A DNA stretch of 64,000 nt. Source: JBFHIZ01 sp963666475. Its GTDB lineage: Bacteria; Bacillota; Clostridia; Lachnospirales; Lachnospiraceae. The position numbers and the translations under genes are program-made. The DNA lies in contig OY762821.2 in NCBI GenBank assembly GCA_963666475.2, positions 682,001 to 746,000 of the forward strand, in the 5' to 3' direction. Shown here piece after piece: positions 16,827 to 25,517 of this stretch. Every line of letters starts with the position of its first letter. Positions within the stretch are counted from its first letter, which is position 1. A model generated the notes under the pieces. It saw only the letters and a list, made by a program, of their open reading frames with translations. It did no database searches and had not been told where the DNA came from.

Positions 16827-16871
16827 ATAGATGCAATAGATGCGATAGATGCGATAGATGCAATAGATGTG
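16827..16871. repeat. 9-bp tandem repeat ATAGATGCR, five copies
   Basis: Five back-to-back copies of ATAGATGCA/ATAGATGCG, the last ending TG, lie 54 bases upstream of the regulator start. The 9-base unit keeps a reading frame, but no start signal or longer frame uses it. Copy number could vary by slippage and alter spacing upstream of the regulator. Confidence 0.85.
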
Positions 16872-16924
16872 ATGAGTCGAAAAGTGAAGTACTAAGTGGC
16901 AGGGAGTAAGGAGCTAGTGGCAGG

Positions 16925-17899
16925 GTGAATATAGAAATTCTAAGTCAGTTAAGAAAATTGTCAAAAGAGGAACATGAAATTCTCCATGGGAAAAAGGAAA
17001 TTGACACGGATACTTATATGGATCGGAAGAATTCGAGTGTTATTGATAGCCAGAAGCTTTTGGAAAAAAATCAATTGATCACAATTCGAACCCATACTCG
17101 ATTTGTTCCGTTTCCGAAGCATCGACACAACTATGTAGAGATGGTATACATGTGTGAAGGGCAGACGGTTCATTATGTGAATGGGAGCAAAATCGTATTA
17201 AAGCGAGGAGAATTGTTGCTGATGAATCAGTTTGCACAGCAACAAATTGAAGTAGCGACAAAAGAAGATGTGGCTGTCAATTTTATCATTTTGCCTGAAT
17301 TCTTTGAGCGTGTATTTGGGATTCTCGATCAGGAAGATAATTTGATTCGAGAATTTCTAATCAATTGTCTAAAGAATGCTGATACACAGACTGCATATTT
17401 GCATTTTAAAGTAGCAGATCATTTGCCAGTGCAGAATTTACTTGAAAATTTAATCTGGACTCTATTAAATCATCAAAAAGATCAGAGAAGAATCAATCAA
17501 ACAACTATGGGATTGTTGTTTTTACATTTGCTAACACTTGTTGAGAAGATAGAAGGACCGGAAGACAATTTCGAGCAAAGCTTACTTTTAAAAGTGTATC
17601 AGTATATTGAGGAAAATTATAGAACGGCGGATTTGGGATACTTGGCCACAGAGTTGGGATATGATAGTTATTGGCTGAGTCGTTTTATTCTCAAAAATAG
17701 TGGAAGCAATTTTATTGATTTGGTGCAGCAAAAGAGGCTGCAGCACGCCACTTCTTACTTGCAATATACGTCACTTTCGATATCTGAAATTGCAAATCAG
17801 TCTGGATATTCAAATATGAGCTACTTTTATAAAATATTTCGTAAAACCTATGGAATCAGTCCGAAGGAATATCGAGAAGAAGTTAAGAAAAAAAAATAA
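16925..17899 (+). CDS. AraC-family regulator, probable rhamnose operon activator
   Basis: A 324-residue transcription factor. Residues 60-150 are a cupin-like sugar-sensing domain (FPKHRHNYVEMVYMCEG). Residues 220-320 are the two helix-turn-helix motifs of AraC proteins (LGYLATELGYDSYWLSRF and ISEIANQSGYSNMSYFYKIF, ending GISPKEYRE). It starts with GTG; AAGGAG at 16908-16913 is a somewhat long 11 bases away. It precedes rhaB in the same direction across a terminator, so control of rhamnose genes (RhaS/RhaR-like) is inferred from position. The region upstream carries unusual short repeats. Confidence 0.85.
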   Translation: MNIEILSQLRKLSKEEHEILHGKKEIDTDTYMDRKNSSVIDSQKLLEKNQLITIRTHTRFVPFPKHRHNYVEMVYMCEGQTVHYVNGSKIVLKRGELLLMNQFAQQQIEVATKEDVAVNFIILPEFFERVFGILDQEDNLIREFLINCLKNADTQTAYLHFKVADHLPVQNLLENLIWTLLNHQKDQRRINQTTMGLLFLHLLTLVEKIEGPEDNFEQSLLLKVYQYIEENYRTADLGYLATELGYDSYWLSRFILKNSGSNFIDLVQQKRLQHATSYLQYTSLSISEIANQSGYSNMSYFYKIFRKTYGISPKEYREEVKKKK

Positions 17900-17916
17900 A
17901 GTAGTATTTATAATGC

Positions 17917-17955
17917 AAAAAAGGACACTGTTGTTTACAAAACGTGTCCTTTTTT
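17917..17955 (+). terminator. Terminator between the AraC-type gene and rhaB
   Basis: AAAAAAGGACAC (17917-17928) pairs perfectly with GTGTCCTTTTTT (17944-17955). Its 3' T run lies about where the -35 region of the rhaB promoter would be (a TAAAAT -10-like hexamer is at 17973-17978), so terminator and promoter are packed together. Confidence 0.88.
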
Positions 17956-18008
17956 ATGAAAGCTAAATGAGTTAAAATATAGAGGCAGAGATGAAAGGAG
18001 TTTTTTCA

Positions 18009-19403
18009 ATGGGGCAATATTATTTAGGAATTGATATCGGCGCATCAAGCGGGAGACATATTTTAGGATCGCTGGAAGATGGGAAACTGGTATTTCAGGA
18101 GATTCATCGATTTGAGAATGGAATGAGTGAATCGGAGGAAGGATATATTTGGGATGCCGACCGTTTATTTGAAGAGATATTAACCGGTATGAAAAAATGT
18201 AAGGAAATTGGAATAATCCCAGCAAGTGTAGGTATTGATACATGGGGGGTTGATTTTGTCTTATTGGATGATCAAGACAAAAGAATAGGTGACATGGTTG
18301 CTTATCGTAACGATCGAACCAGGGGAATGGATGAAATAGTCTATCAGACGATTGCTGAAAAAGATTTGTATTCCAGAATTGGAATTCAAAAGCAATTATA
18401 TAATACGATTTACCAGCTTATGGCAGTGAAAGAACAGCATCCAGAAAGACTAGAGCGTGCCACTTCTTTTTTGACGGTGCCAGATTATTTTCACTATTTA
18501 CTTAGCGGAGTAAAAGTGAACGAGTATACAGAAGCTACAACAACAGGATTAGTTGATCCAAAAACAAAAAATTGGGACTATGATCTGATTCATAAGTTGG
18601 GTTATCCTGCCAAGATGTTTTGTGAAATCAAAGAAGCTGGAACGAACATAGGAAACTTGACGGACGAAATCCAGAAAAAAGTCGGATTTAATTGTGAAGT
18701 AATTCTTCCAGCATCCCATGACACGGGGTCAGCAGTAGTAGCTGTTCCTAGTAATGAAGAAGACACCTTGTATATTAGTTCGGGAACATGGTCTTTAATG
18801 GGTATTGAACGGATGAAGGAAGAAACATCGGAACCTGCCAGAATTCGAAATTTTACAAATGAAGGTGGATATCTTGGTAGATATCGTTTTTTAAAAAATA
18901 TTATGGGACTTTGGATGATTCAGTCCATAAAAAAAGAGCTCTTTCAAGATAAGTCCTATCAGGAAATCTGTGAACAAGCTTCCTTAGAAACCATCGGATC
19001 CTTAGTAGATTGTAATGATGAGCGGTTTTTAGCACCAAAAAGTATGTCTGAAGAAGTAAGGGCATATTTAAGAGAAACCATGCAGGAAGTTCCAAAAACC
19101 GATTGTGCCTTGGCGTCGATCATTTACAACAGTTTAGCAGCCACCTATCAAAAGACCATTGAAGAGATTGAGGAATTGACTGGAATTCATTATGATAAAA
19201 TCCACATTATTGGAGGCGGTTCCAATGCCACTTATTTGAACACGCTGACGGCAAACTACACAGGAAGAAAAGTAGTGACCGGACCTTCCGAAGCAACGGC
19301 TATTGGAAATATTATTGTTCAGATGCTTACTAAAAATGAGTTTAATAATTTAAAAGAAGCAAGATCCTGTATTTACAGATCTTTTGATATCAATGAAATA
19401 TAA
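18009..19403 (+). CDS. rhaB: L-rhamnulokinase
   Basis: A 464-residue FGGY-family kinase that phosphorylates L-rhamnulose to rhamnulose 1-phosphate. The N-terminal ATP site reads YLGIDIGASSGRH, the hinge carries GIDTWGVDFVLLD, and the second ATP-binding part has SSGTWSLMGIE and IHIIGGGSNATYLN. I chose the ATG at 18009, 8 bases after AAAGGAG; the upstream ATG at 17991 lies within that signal. It is first in the rhaB-rhaA-rhaD order, and rhaA follows 53 bases on. Confidence 0.95.
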   Translation: MGQYYLGIDIGASSGRHILGSLEDGKLVFQEIHRFENGMSESEEGYIWDADRLFEEILTGMKKCKEIGIIPASVGIDTWGVDFVLLDDQDKRIGDMVAYRNDRTRGMDEIVYQTIAEKDLYSRIGIQKQLYNTIYQLMAVKEQHPERLERATSFLTVPDYFHYLLSGVKVNEYTEATTTGLVDPKTKNWDYDLIHKLGYPAKMFCEIKEAGTNIGNLTDEIQKKVGFNCEVILPASHDTGSAVVAVPSNEEDTLYISSGTWSLMGIERMKEETSEPARIRNFTNEGGYLGRYRFLKNIMGLWMIQSIKKELFQDKSYQEICEQASLETIGSLVDCNDERFLAPKSMSEEVRAYLRETMQEVPKTDCALASIIYNSLAATYQKTIEEIEELTGIHYDKIHIIGGGSNATYLNTLTANYTGRKVVTGPSEATAIGNIIVQMLTKNEFNNLKEARSCIYRSFDINEI

Positions 19404-19456
19404 GAGTTGTCTGTGGCACACAAAGCCACAGGCCGAAAGAAAGGCGAGGTAATCGT

Positions 19457-20707
19457 ATGTCAATCAGCACAAGATATGAAGAAGCGAAGAAAATTTATGA
19501 GCAAATTGGAGTCAACACGGATGAGGCAGTGAAAAGTCTACTTAGTACTCCGATTTCCATGCATTGTTGGCAGGGAGATGATGTGGTAGGGTTTGAACAT
19601 GGTGGCCCATTATCTGGAGGAATTCAAACAACTGGTTCCTATCCAGGGAAAGCAAGAACACCTCAGGAGCTGATGGCGGATATCGATAAAGCACTTAGTT
19701 TAATTCCTGGTAAACATAAAATTAACCTTCATGCGAGTTATGCAATTTTTGAAGAAGGTGAATTTGCTGATAGAAATGAATTAGAACCGAAGCATTTTGC
19801 AAACTGGGTAGAGTTTGCGAAAGAAAGAGGACTCGGCCTGGACTTCAATCCGACTTATTTTTCACATGAAAAAGCAGGCGAAGCAACTCTTAGTAGTGAA
19901 AACGAAGAAATTAGAGCATTTTGGATTGAACATGGAAAACGATGTTTAAAAATTTCGGAGTATTTTGCGGAAGAACTGGGACAACCAGTTTCGATGAATA
20001 TATGGATTCCGGATGGATTCAAAGATATTCCAGCAGATCGTACTTCTCCAAGAGCAAGACTGAAAGACTCATTGGATCAGATTTTATCTGTAGGATACGA
20101 TAAAAAGAAAGTGTACGTAGCCGTGGAGTCAAAAGTATTTGGGATTGGAGTAGAAAGTTATACCGTGGGTTCTCATGAGTTTTACATGAACTACGCAGCG
20201 AAAAATGATTTGCTATGCCTGCTCGATAATGGACACTATCATCCAACGGAAGTGGTTTCGGACAAGATTTCTTCAATGTTGTTGTTTTCAGACAAAGTAG
20301 CATTGCATGTCACAAGAGCAGTGCGATGGGATAGTGATCATGTTGTCCTGTTTGATGATGAGACCAGAGAAATTGCAAAAGAAATCGTACGAAATGGATT
20401 GGAACATGTCATTCTTGCACTAGACTTTTTTGATGCATCGATTAATCGTATCGCAGCATGGGTCGTAGGAATGAGAAATATGCAAAAGGCTTTATTGTTC
20501 GCGTTGTTACAACCAAATGAAAAATTGGCGCAGTTACAAAACGAGCGAGCTTTGACGGAGTTGATGGTATTACAGGAAGAGTTAAAACTCTATCCTTTCG
20601 GTGACGTGTGGGCTTATGTTTGTGAGCAAGCTGAAATGAAATCCGACCAAACATGGTTTGAAGAAGTGAAAAAATATGAAAATGAAGTGCTTTTAACAAG
20701 AAAATAA
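19457..20707 (+). CDS. rhaA: L-rhamnose isomerase
   Basis: A 416-residue metal-dependent TIM-barrel isomerase converting L-rhamnose to L-rhamnulose. Family segments are clear: MHCWQGDDVVGFEHGGPLSGG near residues 32-52, INLHASYA, NIWIPDGFKD, the metal/substrate region VESKVFGIGVESYTVGSHEF, and DNGHYHPTEVVSDKIS. Length matches RhaA. A GAAAGGCGAGGT ribosome binding region precedes the ATG. Confidence 0.96.
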   Translation: MSISTRYEEAKKIYEQIGVNTDEAVKSLLSTPISMHCWQGDDVVGFEHGGPLSGGIQTTGSYPGKARTPQELMADIDKALSLIPGKHKINLHASYAIFEEGEFADRNELEPKHFANWVEFAKERGLGLDFNPTYFSHEKAGEATLSSENEEIRAFWIEHGKRCLKISEYFAEELGQPVSMNIWIPDGFKDIPADRTSPRARLKDSLDQILSVGYDKKKVYVAVESKVFGIGVESYTVGSHEFYMNYAAKNDLLCLLDNGHYHPTEVVSDKISSMLLFSDKVALHVTRAVRWDSDHVVLFDDETREIAKEIVRNGLEHVILALDFFDASINRIAAWVVGMRNMQKALLFALLQPNEKLAQLQNERALTELMVLQEELKLYPFGDVWAYVCEQAEMKSDQTWFEEVKKYENEVLLTRK

Positions 20708-20806
20708 AAGTATAATTGGTACCATAAAAAGGACGAATCGGTACGGGATTGGAGGACGTGTGAAAATATATCTTTTACACTATTTCGAGAAAGGAATGGT
20801 TATAGA

Positions 20807-21625
20807 ATGAAGATTACAGATGCGAAATTTATGCAGGGCTATATTCGTATGGCAAATGATGGATGGGAACAAGGGTGGCATGAAAGAAACGGCGGGAATT
20901 TGACCTACCGTATGAAGAAAGAAGAAGTTGAAGAAGTGAAGAGTTTTTTGTCAATGGATGGTGAATGGAAGGAGATTGGTACAAGTGTACCAAAACTTGC
21001 CAAAGAATTTTTCCTGGTGACAGGAAGTGGAAAATATTTTCGAAATGTGATTTTAGATCCAGAGAACACGATTGCAATTATTGAAATTGATCAGGCTGGA
21101 GAAAATTATAGAATCTGCTGGGGACTTGAATGTGGAGGAAGACCAACAAGTGAACTTCCAAGTCATTTAATGAATCACGAAGTCAAAATGGTTCAAACAA
21201 ATGGCGCACACCGTGTAATTTATCATGCGCATCCTGCAAATACGATTGCATTGACATTTATTCTGCCTTTGGATGATGCTACGTTTACTAGAGAATTATG
21301 GGAAATGGCAACGGAATGTCCTGTTGTATTTCCTGCGGGTGTAGGTATTGTGCCATGGATGGTACCTGGTGGAAGAGAAATAGCTGTGGCGACAAGTGAA
21401 CTAATGAAGAAATATGATGTTGCAATTTGGGCTCATCATGGTATGTTTTGTTCAGGCGAAGATTTTGACTTGACCTTTGGATTGATGCATACCGTAGAAA
21501 AATCAGCAGAAATTTTGATTAAAGTGCGTTCTGTACAACCTGATAAAAGACAAACAATCTCAGCGAAGAACTTCCGTGCATTGGCAGCAGATTTTAACGT
21601 GACGCTAATGGAAGACGCATTGTAA
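20807..21625 (+). CDS. rhaD: Rhamnulose-1-phosphate aldolase
   Basis: A 272-residue class II aldolase cleaving rhamnulose 1-phosphate to DHAP and L-lactaldehyde. The N-terminal ERNGGNLTYR, the zinc ligands in VIYHAHPANTIAL and the third histidine in AIWAHHGMFCSGEDF are all present. Length is normal for RhaD. It is 99 bases downstream of rhaA with GAAAGGAATGG before the ATG. A hairpin follows before the lactaldehyde reductase gene. Confidence 0.94.
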   Translation: MKITDAKFMQGYIRMANDGWEQGWHERNGGNLTYRMKKEEVEEVKSFLSMDGEWKEIGTSVPKLAKEFFLVTGSGKYFRNVILDPENTIAIIEIDQAGENYRICWGLECGGRPTSELPSHLMNHEVKMVQTNGAHRVIYHAHPANTIALTFILPLDDATFTRELWEMATECPVVFPAGVGIVPWMVPGGREIAVATSELMKKYDVAIWAHHGMFCSGEDFDLTFGLMHTVEKSAEILIKVRSVQPDKRQTISAKNFRALAADFNVTLMEDAL

Positions 21626-21642
21626 AATTACTTAAAAAAATG

Positions 21643-21684
21643 AATAACACGTTTCATCGTTTAAATTGGAACGTGTTATTATTT
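21643..21684 (+). terminator. Terminator-like hairpin between rhaD and the lactaldehyde reductase gene
   Basis: AATAACACGTT (21643-21653) pairs perfectly with AACGTGTTATT (21670-21680), followed by ATTTTAAAT. The short T run suggests partial termination, so some transcripts would continue into the reductase gene. Confidence 0.65.
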
Positions 21685-21739
21685 TAAATCAAAATAGATA
21701 AAATTTTAACAATAAGCATAAATAAAGGAGAAAAAGACA

Positions 21740-22891
21740 ATGGCAAACAGAATTGTATTAAATGAAACATCGTATCATGGACAAGGAGCAATTGCTAGTA
21801 TTGCTGAGGAATCAGTAGCAAGAGGGTTGAAAAAAGCGCTGGTATGTTCGGACCCGGATTTGATTAAATTTGGAGTGACGGGAAAAGTACTCAGTGTATT
21901 GGAGCAAGCTTCGTTAGAATATGAAATCTACTCAAATATTAAAGCAAATCCAACGATAGAAAATGTTCAGCTTGGTGTAGAAGCTTTCAAAGCTGCTGGA
22001 GCAGATTATATTATTGCAATTGGCGGAGGCTCCTCAATGGATACTGCTAAAGCAATCGGAATTATCATTGAAAATCCAGAATTTGCAGACGTTATCAGTT
22101 TGGAAGGTGTTGCTCCAACGAAAAAGAAGGCAGTCACAACATTTGCGGTACCTACAACAGCTGGAACTGCTGCAGAAGTAACCATCAACTATGTAATTAC
22201 GGATGAAGCAAAGAAACGAAAAATGGTTTGTGTCGATGTTCATGACATTCCTGTTGTAGCATTTGTTGATCCAGATATGATGGCATCGATGCCTTCAGGA
22301 CTTACAGCAGCAACTGGTATGGATGCGTTAACACATGCAATTGAAGGCTACATTACTGCAGGAGCATGGGAAATGTCAGACATGTTTCATATCAAAGCAA
22401 TTGAAATGATATCTAGAAGCTTGCGAGGTGCTGTAAACAATACTGCGGAAGGAAGAGCGGACATGGCGCTCGGACAATATATTGCTGGTATGGGATTCTC
22501 GAATGTTGGGTTGGGAATTGTACATTCTATGGCACACCCATTAGGTGCACTTTACGACACACCACATGGAGTAGCAAATGCAATTATTTTGCCGACGGTA
22601 ATGGAATATAACGCAGAAGCTACCGGAGAGAAATATAAAGAGATCGCGATTGCAATGGGTATAGCTGATGTGGAGTCAATGAGTCAAGATGAATATCGAA
22701 AAGCTGCAATTGATGCAGTAAAAAAACTTTCTGCAGATGTTGGGATTCCTGCAGATCTAAAAGATATTGTTAAAAAAGAAGATCTAGACTTCCTTTCTGA
22801 GTCTGCTTTTGCAGATGCTTGTAGACCAGGAAATCCAAAAGCAACAAGTGTGGAAGATATCAAGAATTTATATGAGAGTCTAATAGCATAG
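21740..22891 (+). CDS. fucO: Lactaldehyde reductase (iron-containing alcohol dehydrogenase)
   Basis: A 383-residue group III, iron-dependent alcohol dehydrogenase. It would reduce L-lactaldehyde from RhaD to 1,2-propanediol, regenerating NAD+. NAD site: AIGGGSSMDTAKAIG. Metal site: the aspartate and histidines in GMDALTHAIEGYIT, GIVHSMAHPLGALY and TPHGVANA. It resembles FucO over its full length (383 residues against the usual 382-383). AAAGGAG precedes the ATG. Position after rhaD supports the function. Other primary alcohols could also be substrates. Confidence 0.92.
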   Translation: MANRIVLNETSYHGQGAIASIAEESVARGLKKALVCSDPDLIKFGVTGKVLSVLEQASLEYEIYSNIKANPTIENVQLGVEAFKAAGADYIIAIGGGSSMDTAKAIGIIIENPEFADVISLEGVAPTKKKAVTTFAVPTTAGTAAEVTINYVITDEAKKRKMVCVDVHDIPVVAFVDPDMMASMPSGLTAATGMDALTHAIEGYITAGAWEMSDMFHIKAIEMISRSLRGAVNNTAEGRADMALGQYIAGMGFSNVGLGIVHSMAHPLGALYDTPHGVANAIILPTVMEYNAEATGEKYKEIAIAMGIADVESMSQDEYRKAAIDAVKKLSADVGIPADLKDIVKKEDLDFLSESAFADACRPGNPKATSVEDIKNLYESLIA

Positions 22892-22918
22892 TGATGCATT
22901 AAAACTATAGTACTTTAG

Positions 22919-22943
22919 AGGGGCCACTTTGTGGCTCCTTTTT
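22919..22943 (+). terminator. Terminator after the rhamnose genes
   Basis: AGGGGCCAC (22919-22927) pairs with GTGGCTCCT (22931-22939, one G-T pair) around a TTT loop, followed by a T run. Confidence 0.88.
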
Positions 22944-22995
22944 GTTTCTCTATAAGATCTATGTTTCGCTGAATAGCAAAATAAATGAAATATGT

Positions 22996-23001
22996 TATAA
23001 T
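22996..23001 (+). promoter_or_regulatory. -10 hexamer of the MASE3-GGDEF gene promoter
   Basis: Consensus TATAAT 61 bases before the start codon, following TATGT. No good -35 is visible 17 bases upstream (ATAGCA), so expression may be modest. Confidence 0.4.
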
Positions 23002-23062
23002 AGAATTGGAGTATTTTATGAAAGGGGTTTTTTAGTTTGATTGGTTATATATGAGGTGGAGT

Positions 23063-24304
23063 ATGAAGAAAATAATCATAGTAGAGTTTGCCATTTTGTT
23101 TACATTGATAGGATGTGTTTTGTATTGGATGAGTAGAGAGAATTATCTGCTTTTTCATGGGATTGTCGAGATTTTTAGTGTATGTATTGCTTTTGGAGTA
23201 TTTTTGATTACCGTCAATTCCTTAAAGTATATGAAATTAAGTTATCTTCGTATGATTGGGTTTGCATATCTGTTTATTGGAATTCTAGATTTTCTTCACA
23301 CGATGTCTTTTAAAGGCATGAATGTATTTCCAGAATATGATTTTTATGCAAATCAACTATGGGTTGGGGCGAGATATATGGAAAGTTTTGTCTTACTTGC
23401 TGCATCGATCATGGTTGGAAAACATCACGTTATAAAAAGTCGTTGGTTGATTACATGGTACACATTAATTACAGGTACTTTTATCTATAGTGTTTTTTAT
23501 GCACGTATCTTTCCGATTTGTTTTATTGCAGGACATGGACAGACTAGATTTAAACTGATTAGTGAGTATATTATAATCATAGCACTCTTAGCATCCATGC
23601 TCATTGTATTTATGAAACGTCGGTATTTTGAAAAGAATATTTATTTGGATTTTATGATTTCGCTTGGGGCAACTGTTTTTTCAGAAGCTTCTTTTACTTT
23701 ATATACAGACAATTATGGTGTGTTTAATGCGGTTGGTCATTTGTTTAAAGTTTTCTCATTTTATATGATTTATCGTGCATTTATTATGACCGGAATTAAG
23801 GAACCCTATAATATTATATTCAAAGAATTAACAGATGCCAGACAACAACTGATTCACCAGAACAACATTTTGAAGAATATGGTTGATTATGACGGACTGA
23901 CAAAAGTACATAACAAAAGATATTTATTGGCACGATTAGAAGAGTTGAAGGATCGTTATAATCGATATCAAGAACCTTTTGTTTTGTTAATAATTGACGT
24001 GGATGATTTTAAGAAAATCAACGACACCTATGGACATACGACTGGGGATAGAGTTTTGCAAGAGCTGGCAGATTTATTGAGTAAGAAAACCAGAGCTAGT
24101 GATGTAGTAGCACGTTTTGGAGGAGATGAATTTGTTGTTCTTCTGATGAATACAGAAAAAGAAAAGGGAGCCTCTATTGCAAACAATCTCCATCAAGCTT
24201 TGAATCAATATACATTTTCGGATGATATTGAAGTTACTGCAAGCATCGGATTTTCGTGTTATCATTGTGGAAGTGTTGAGGATATCATAGATTCGGCAGA
24301 TTAA
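23063..24304 (+). CDS. Diguanylate cyclase, membrane MASE3-like sensor plus GGDEF, with premature stop
   Basis: The frame encodes 413 residues. About seven hydrophobic helices (residues 5-240) resemble the MASE3 sensor domain (FLHTMSFKGMNVFP, NQLWVGARYMES). A short coiled linker leads to a GGDEF domain: DYDGLTKVHNKRYL, DVDDFKKINDTYGH, catalytic ARFGGDEFVV and inhibitory I-site RASD five residues before GGDEF. It would make cyclic di-GMP. The frame stops with TAA at 24302-24304 inside the conserved end of the domain: the next codons read SMYMAKEKGKNQVV in the same frame to a TGA at 24371. A usual GGDEF end is AD-K-x-x-Y-x-A-K. The stop replaces that lysine. The start at 23063 is set by GAGG at 23053. 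Confidence 0.85.
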   Translation: MKKIIIVEFAILFTLIGCVLYWMSRENYLLFHGIVEIFSVCIAFGVFLITVNSLKYMKLSYLRMIGFAYLFIGILDFLHTMSFKGMNVFPEYDFYANQLWVGARYMESFVLLAASIMVGKHHVIKSRWLITWYTLITGTFIYSVFYARIFPICFIAGHGQTRFKLISEYIIIIALLASMLIVFMKRRYFEKNIYLDFMISLGATVFSEASFTLYTDNYGVFNAVGHLFKVFSFYMIYRAFIMTGIKEPYNIIFKELTDARQQLIHQNNILKNMVDYDGLTKVHNKRYLLARLEELKDRYNRYQEPFVLLIIDVDDFKKINDTYGHTTGDRVLQELADLLSKKTRASDVVARFGGDEFVVLLMNTEKEKGASIANNLHQALNQYTFSDDIEVTASIGFSCYHCGSVEDIIDSAD

Positions 24305-24373
24305 AGTATGTATATGGCAAAGGAAAAGGGGAAAAATCAGGTGGTAAGCCTGTGCGCAGAACAGAATACATGA
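24302..24373 (+). pseudogene. In-frame C-terminal remainder of the GGDEF domain beyond a nonsense codon
   Basis: After TAA at 24302-24304, 22 further codons in the same frame give the conserved GGDEF tail (MYMAKEKGKNQVV), ending at TGA 24371-24373. A single base change AAA to TAA explains it. The last helix of the GGDEF fold is lost unless the stop is read through. Confidence 0.8.
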
Positions 24374-24376
24374 TAA

Positions 24377-24396
24377 GAAAACCTTGAAAGGTTTTC
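24377..24396. promoter_or_regulatory. Perfect 20-bp inverted repeat before the aldo/keto reductase gene
   Basis: GAAAACCTT and AAGGTTTTC flank a 2-base centre, 18 bases before the reductase start codon. The centre is too short for a stable hairpin loop without opening inner pairs, so an operator is a fair alternative to a weak terminator. Confidence 0.45.
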
Positions 24397-24413
24397 GCTA
24401 TGAAAGGAAAAAT

Positions 24414-25517
24414 ATGAAAGATACGATGAAAAAATTTGGGTTTGGGTTTATGCGATTGCCAATGAATGGGGAAGAGGTAGACTTAGAACAAACAATAAAA
24501 ATGGTGGATTTATTTATGAGTAATGGATTCCGCTATTTTGATACTGCACATGGATATATTGGTGGAAAGAGTGAGGTGGCACTTCGCCAGTCTTTGGTAG
24601 AACGTTATCCAAGAGATTCCTATAGTTATACAAATAAACTGACTGAGAATTATTTTGAAAAAGAAGAAGACGTACGTCCGTTTTTTGAAGAACAAATGAA
24701 AATTTGTGGAGTGGAATATTTTGATTATTATCTTATGCATGCGCAGAACCGAAAGAACTACGAAAAATTCAAAGAATGTAAGGCATATGAAACTGTGCTT
24801 CAATTGAAAGAGGAAGGCAAGATTCGTCATATGGGAATCTCTTTTCATGATACTGCAGAAATCCTTGATCAGATTTTGGATGAACATCCAGAAATAGAAG
24901 TGGTACAGATTCAATTCAATTATCTGGACATGAAAAATCCGTCTGTTCAGAGTCAAGAATGCTATGAAGTTTGTAGAAAACATCAAAAACCTATCATTAT
25001 CATGGAACCAGTAAAAGGTGGAAATTTAGTCAATCTTCCAGATACTGCGAAATCTGTATTTGATACCCTAAAAGGAGGAAGTTACGCGAGTTACGCAATC
25101 CGATTTGCTGCGGGATTTGAAGGGGTGATGATGGTACTGTCTGGGGTCAGTACACTTGAGCAAATGCAAGATAACATCAGTTTTATGAAAGACTTTCAAG
25201 TGTTGTCACCAGAAGAAAACAAAGCGGTGAATCAAGTTGCTGAAATTTTGCAAAAAGAAAACCGAATTCCATGTACATCTTGTAGATATTGCATAGAAGT
25301 GTGTCCTCAAAACATTGAAATTCCACATTTGTTTGAGGCTTTGAATGCAAAGAGAATATATGGGGATTGGTCGGCTGGTTCGAAGTATAAAAAATACACG
25401 CAGGACAACGGAAAAGCATCCGATTGTATTGCGTGTAGAGCATGCGAACAGGTTTGTCCGCAGAACATTATTATTAGTGAAGAATTGATAGATGTTGCTA
25501 GTGTATTTGAAAACTAA
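24414..25517 (+). CDS. Aldo/keto reductase with C-terminal 2[4Fe-4S] domain
   Basis: A 367-residue oxidoreductase. Residues 5-270 form the aldo/keto reductase barrel with a complete tetrad: Asp and Tyr in YFDTAHGY, Lys in YTNKL, His in YYLMHAQN. Residues 290-350 hold two ferredoxin-like clusters, CTSCRYCIEVCPQNI and CIACRACEQVCPQNI. Such fused proteins are common in anaerobic Firmicutes, but their substrates are mostly unknown. The ATG at 24414 follows AAAGGAAA; an upstream TTG at 24384 lies within the inverted repeat. It converges on the minus-strand GGDEF gene with an overlap of a few bases at the two stops. Confidence 0.9.
   Translation: MKDTMKKFGFGFMRLPMNGEEVDLEQTIKMVDLFMSNGFRYFDTAHGYIGGKSEVALRQSLVERYPRDSYSYTNKLTENYFEKEEDVRPFFEEQMKICGVEYFDYYLMHAQNRKNYEKFKECKAYETVLQLKEEGKIRHMGISFHDTAEILDQILDEHPEIEVVQIQFNYLDMKNPSVQSQECYEVCRKHQKPIIIMEPVKGGNLVNLPDTAKSVFDTLKGGSYASYAIRFAAGFEGVMMVLSGVSTLEQMQDNISFMKDFQVLSPEENKAVNQVAEILQKENRIPCTSCRYCIEVCPQNIEIPHLFEALNAKRIYGDWSAGSKYKKYTQDNGKASDCIACRACEQVCPQNIIISEELIDVASVFEN

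Larger units (their letters stand above)
16265..16924. other. Long repeat-bearing intergenic region before the AraC-type regulator
   Basis: About 660 bases without a supportable gene, the longest gap in the window. It holds a 30-bp tandem repeat (16334-16406), a 14-bp duplication AATAATAAGTAAAC around 16564-16591 followed by AACAAGAAAA-type runs, and a 9-bp tandem repeat (16827-16871). Short frames here have no ribosome binding site or family features. It may contain the regulator's promoter, but I could not point to convincing -35/-10 boxes. Confidence 0.6.

Noticed and set aside
16827..16898. Small peptide gene encoding an IDA repeat
   Set aside because: The 9-base repeat keeps frame, but there is no start codon with a ribosome binding site and the frame closes soon after.
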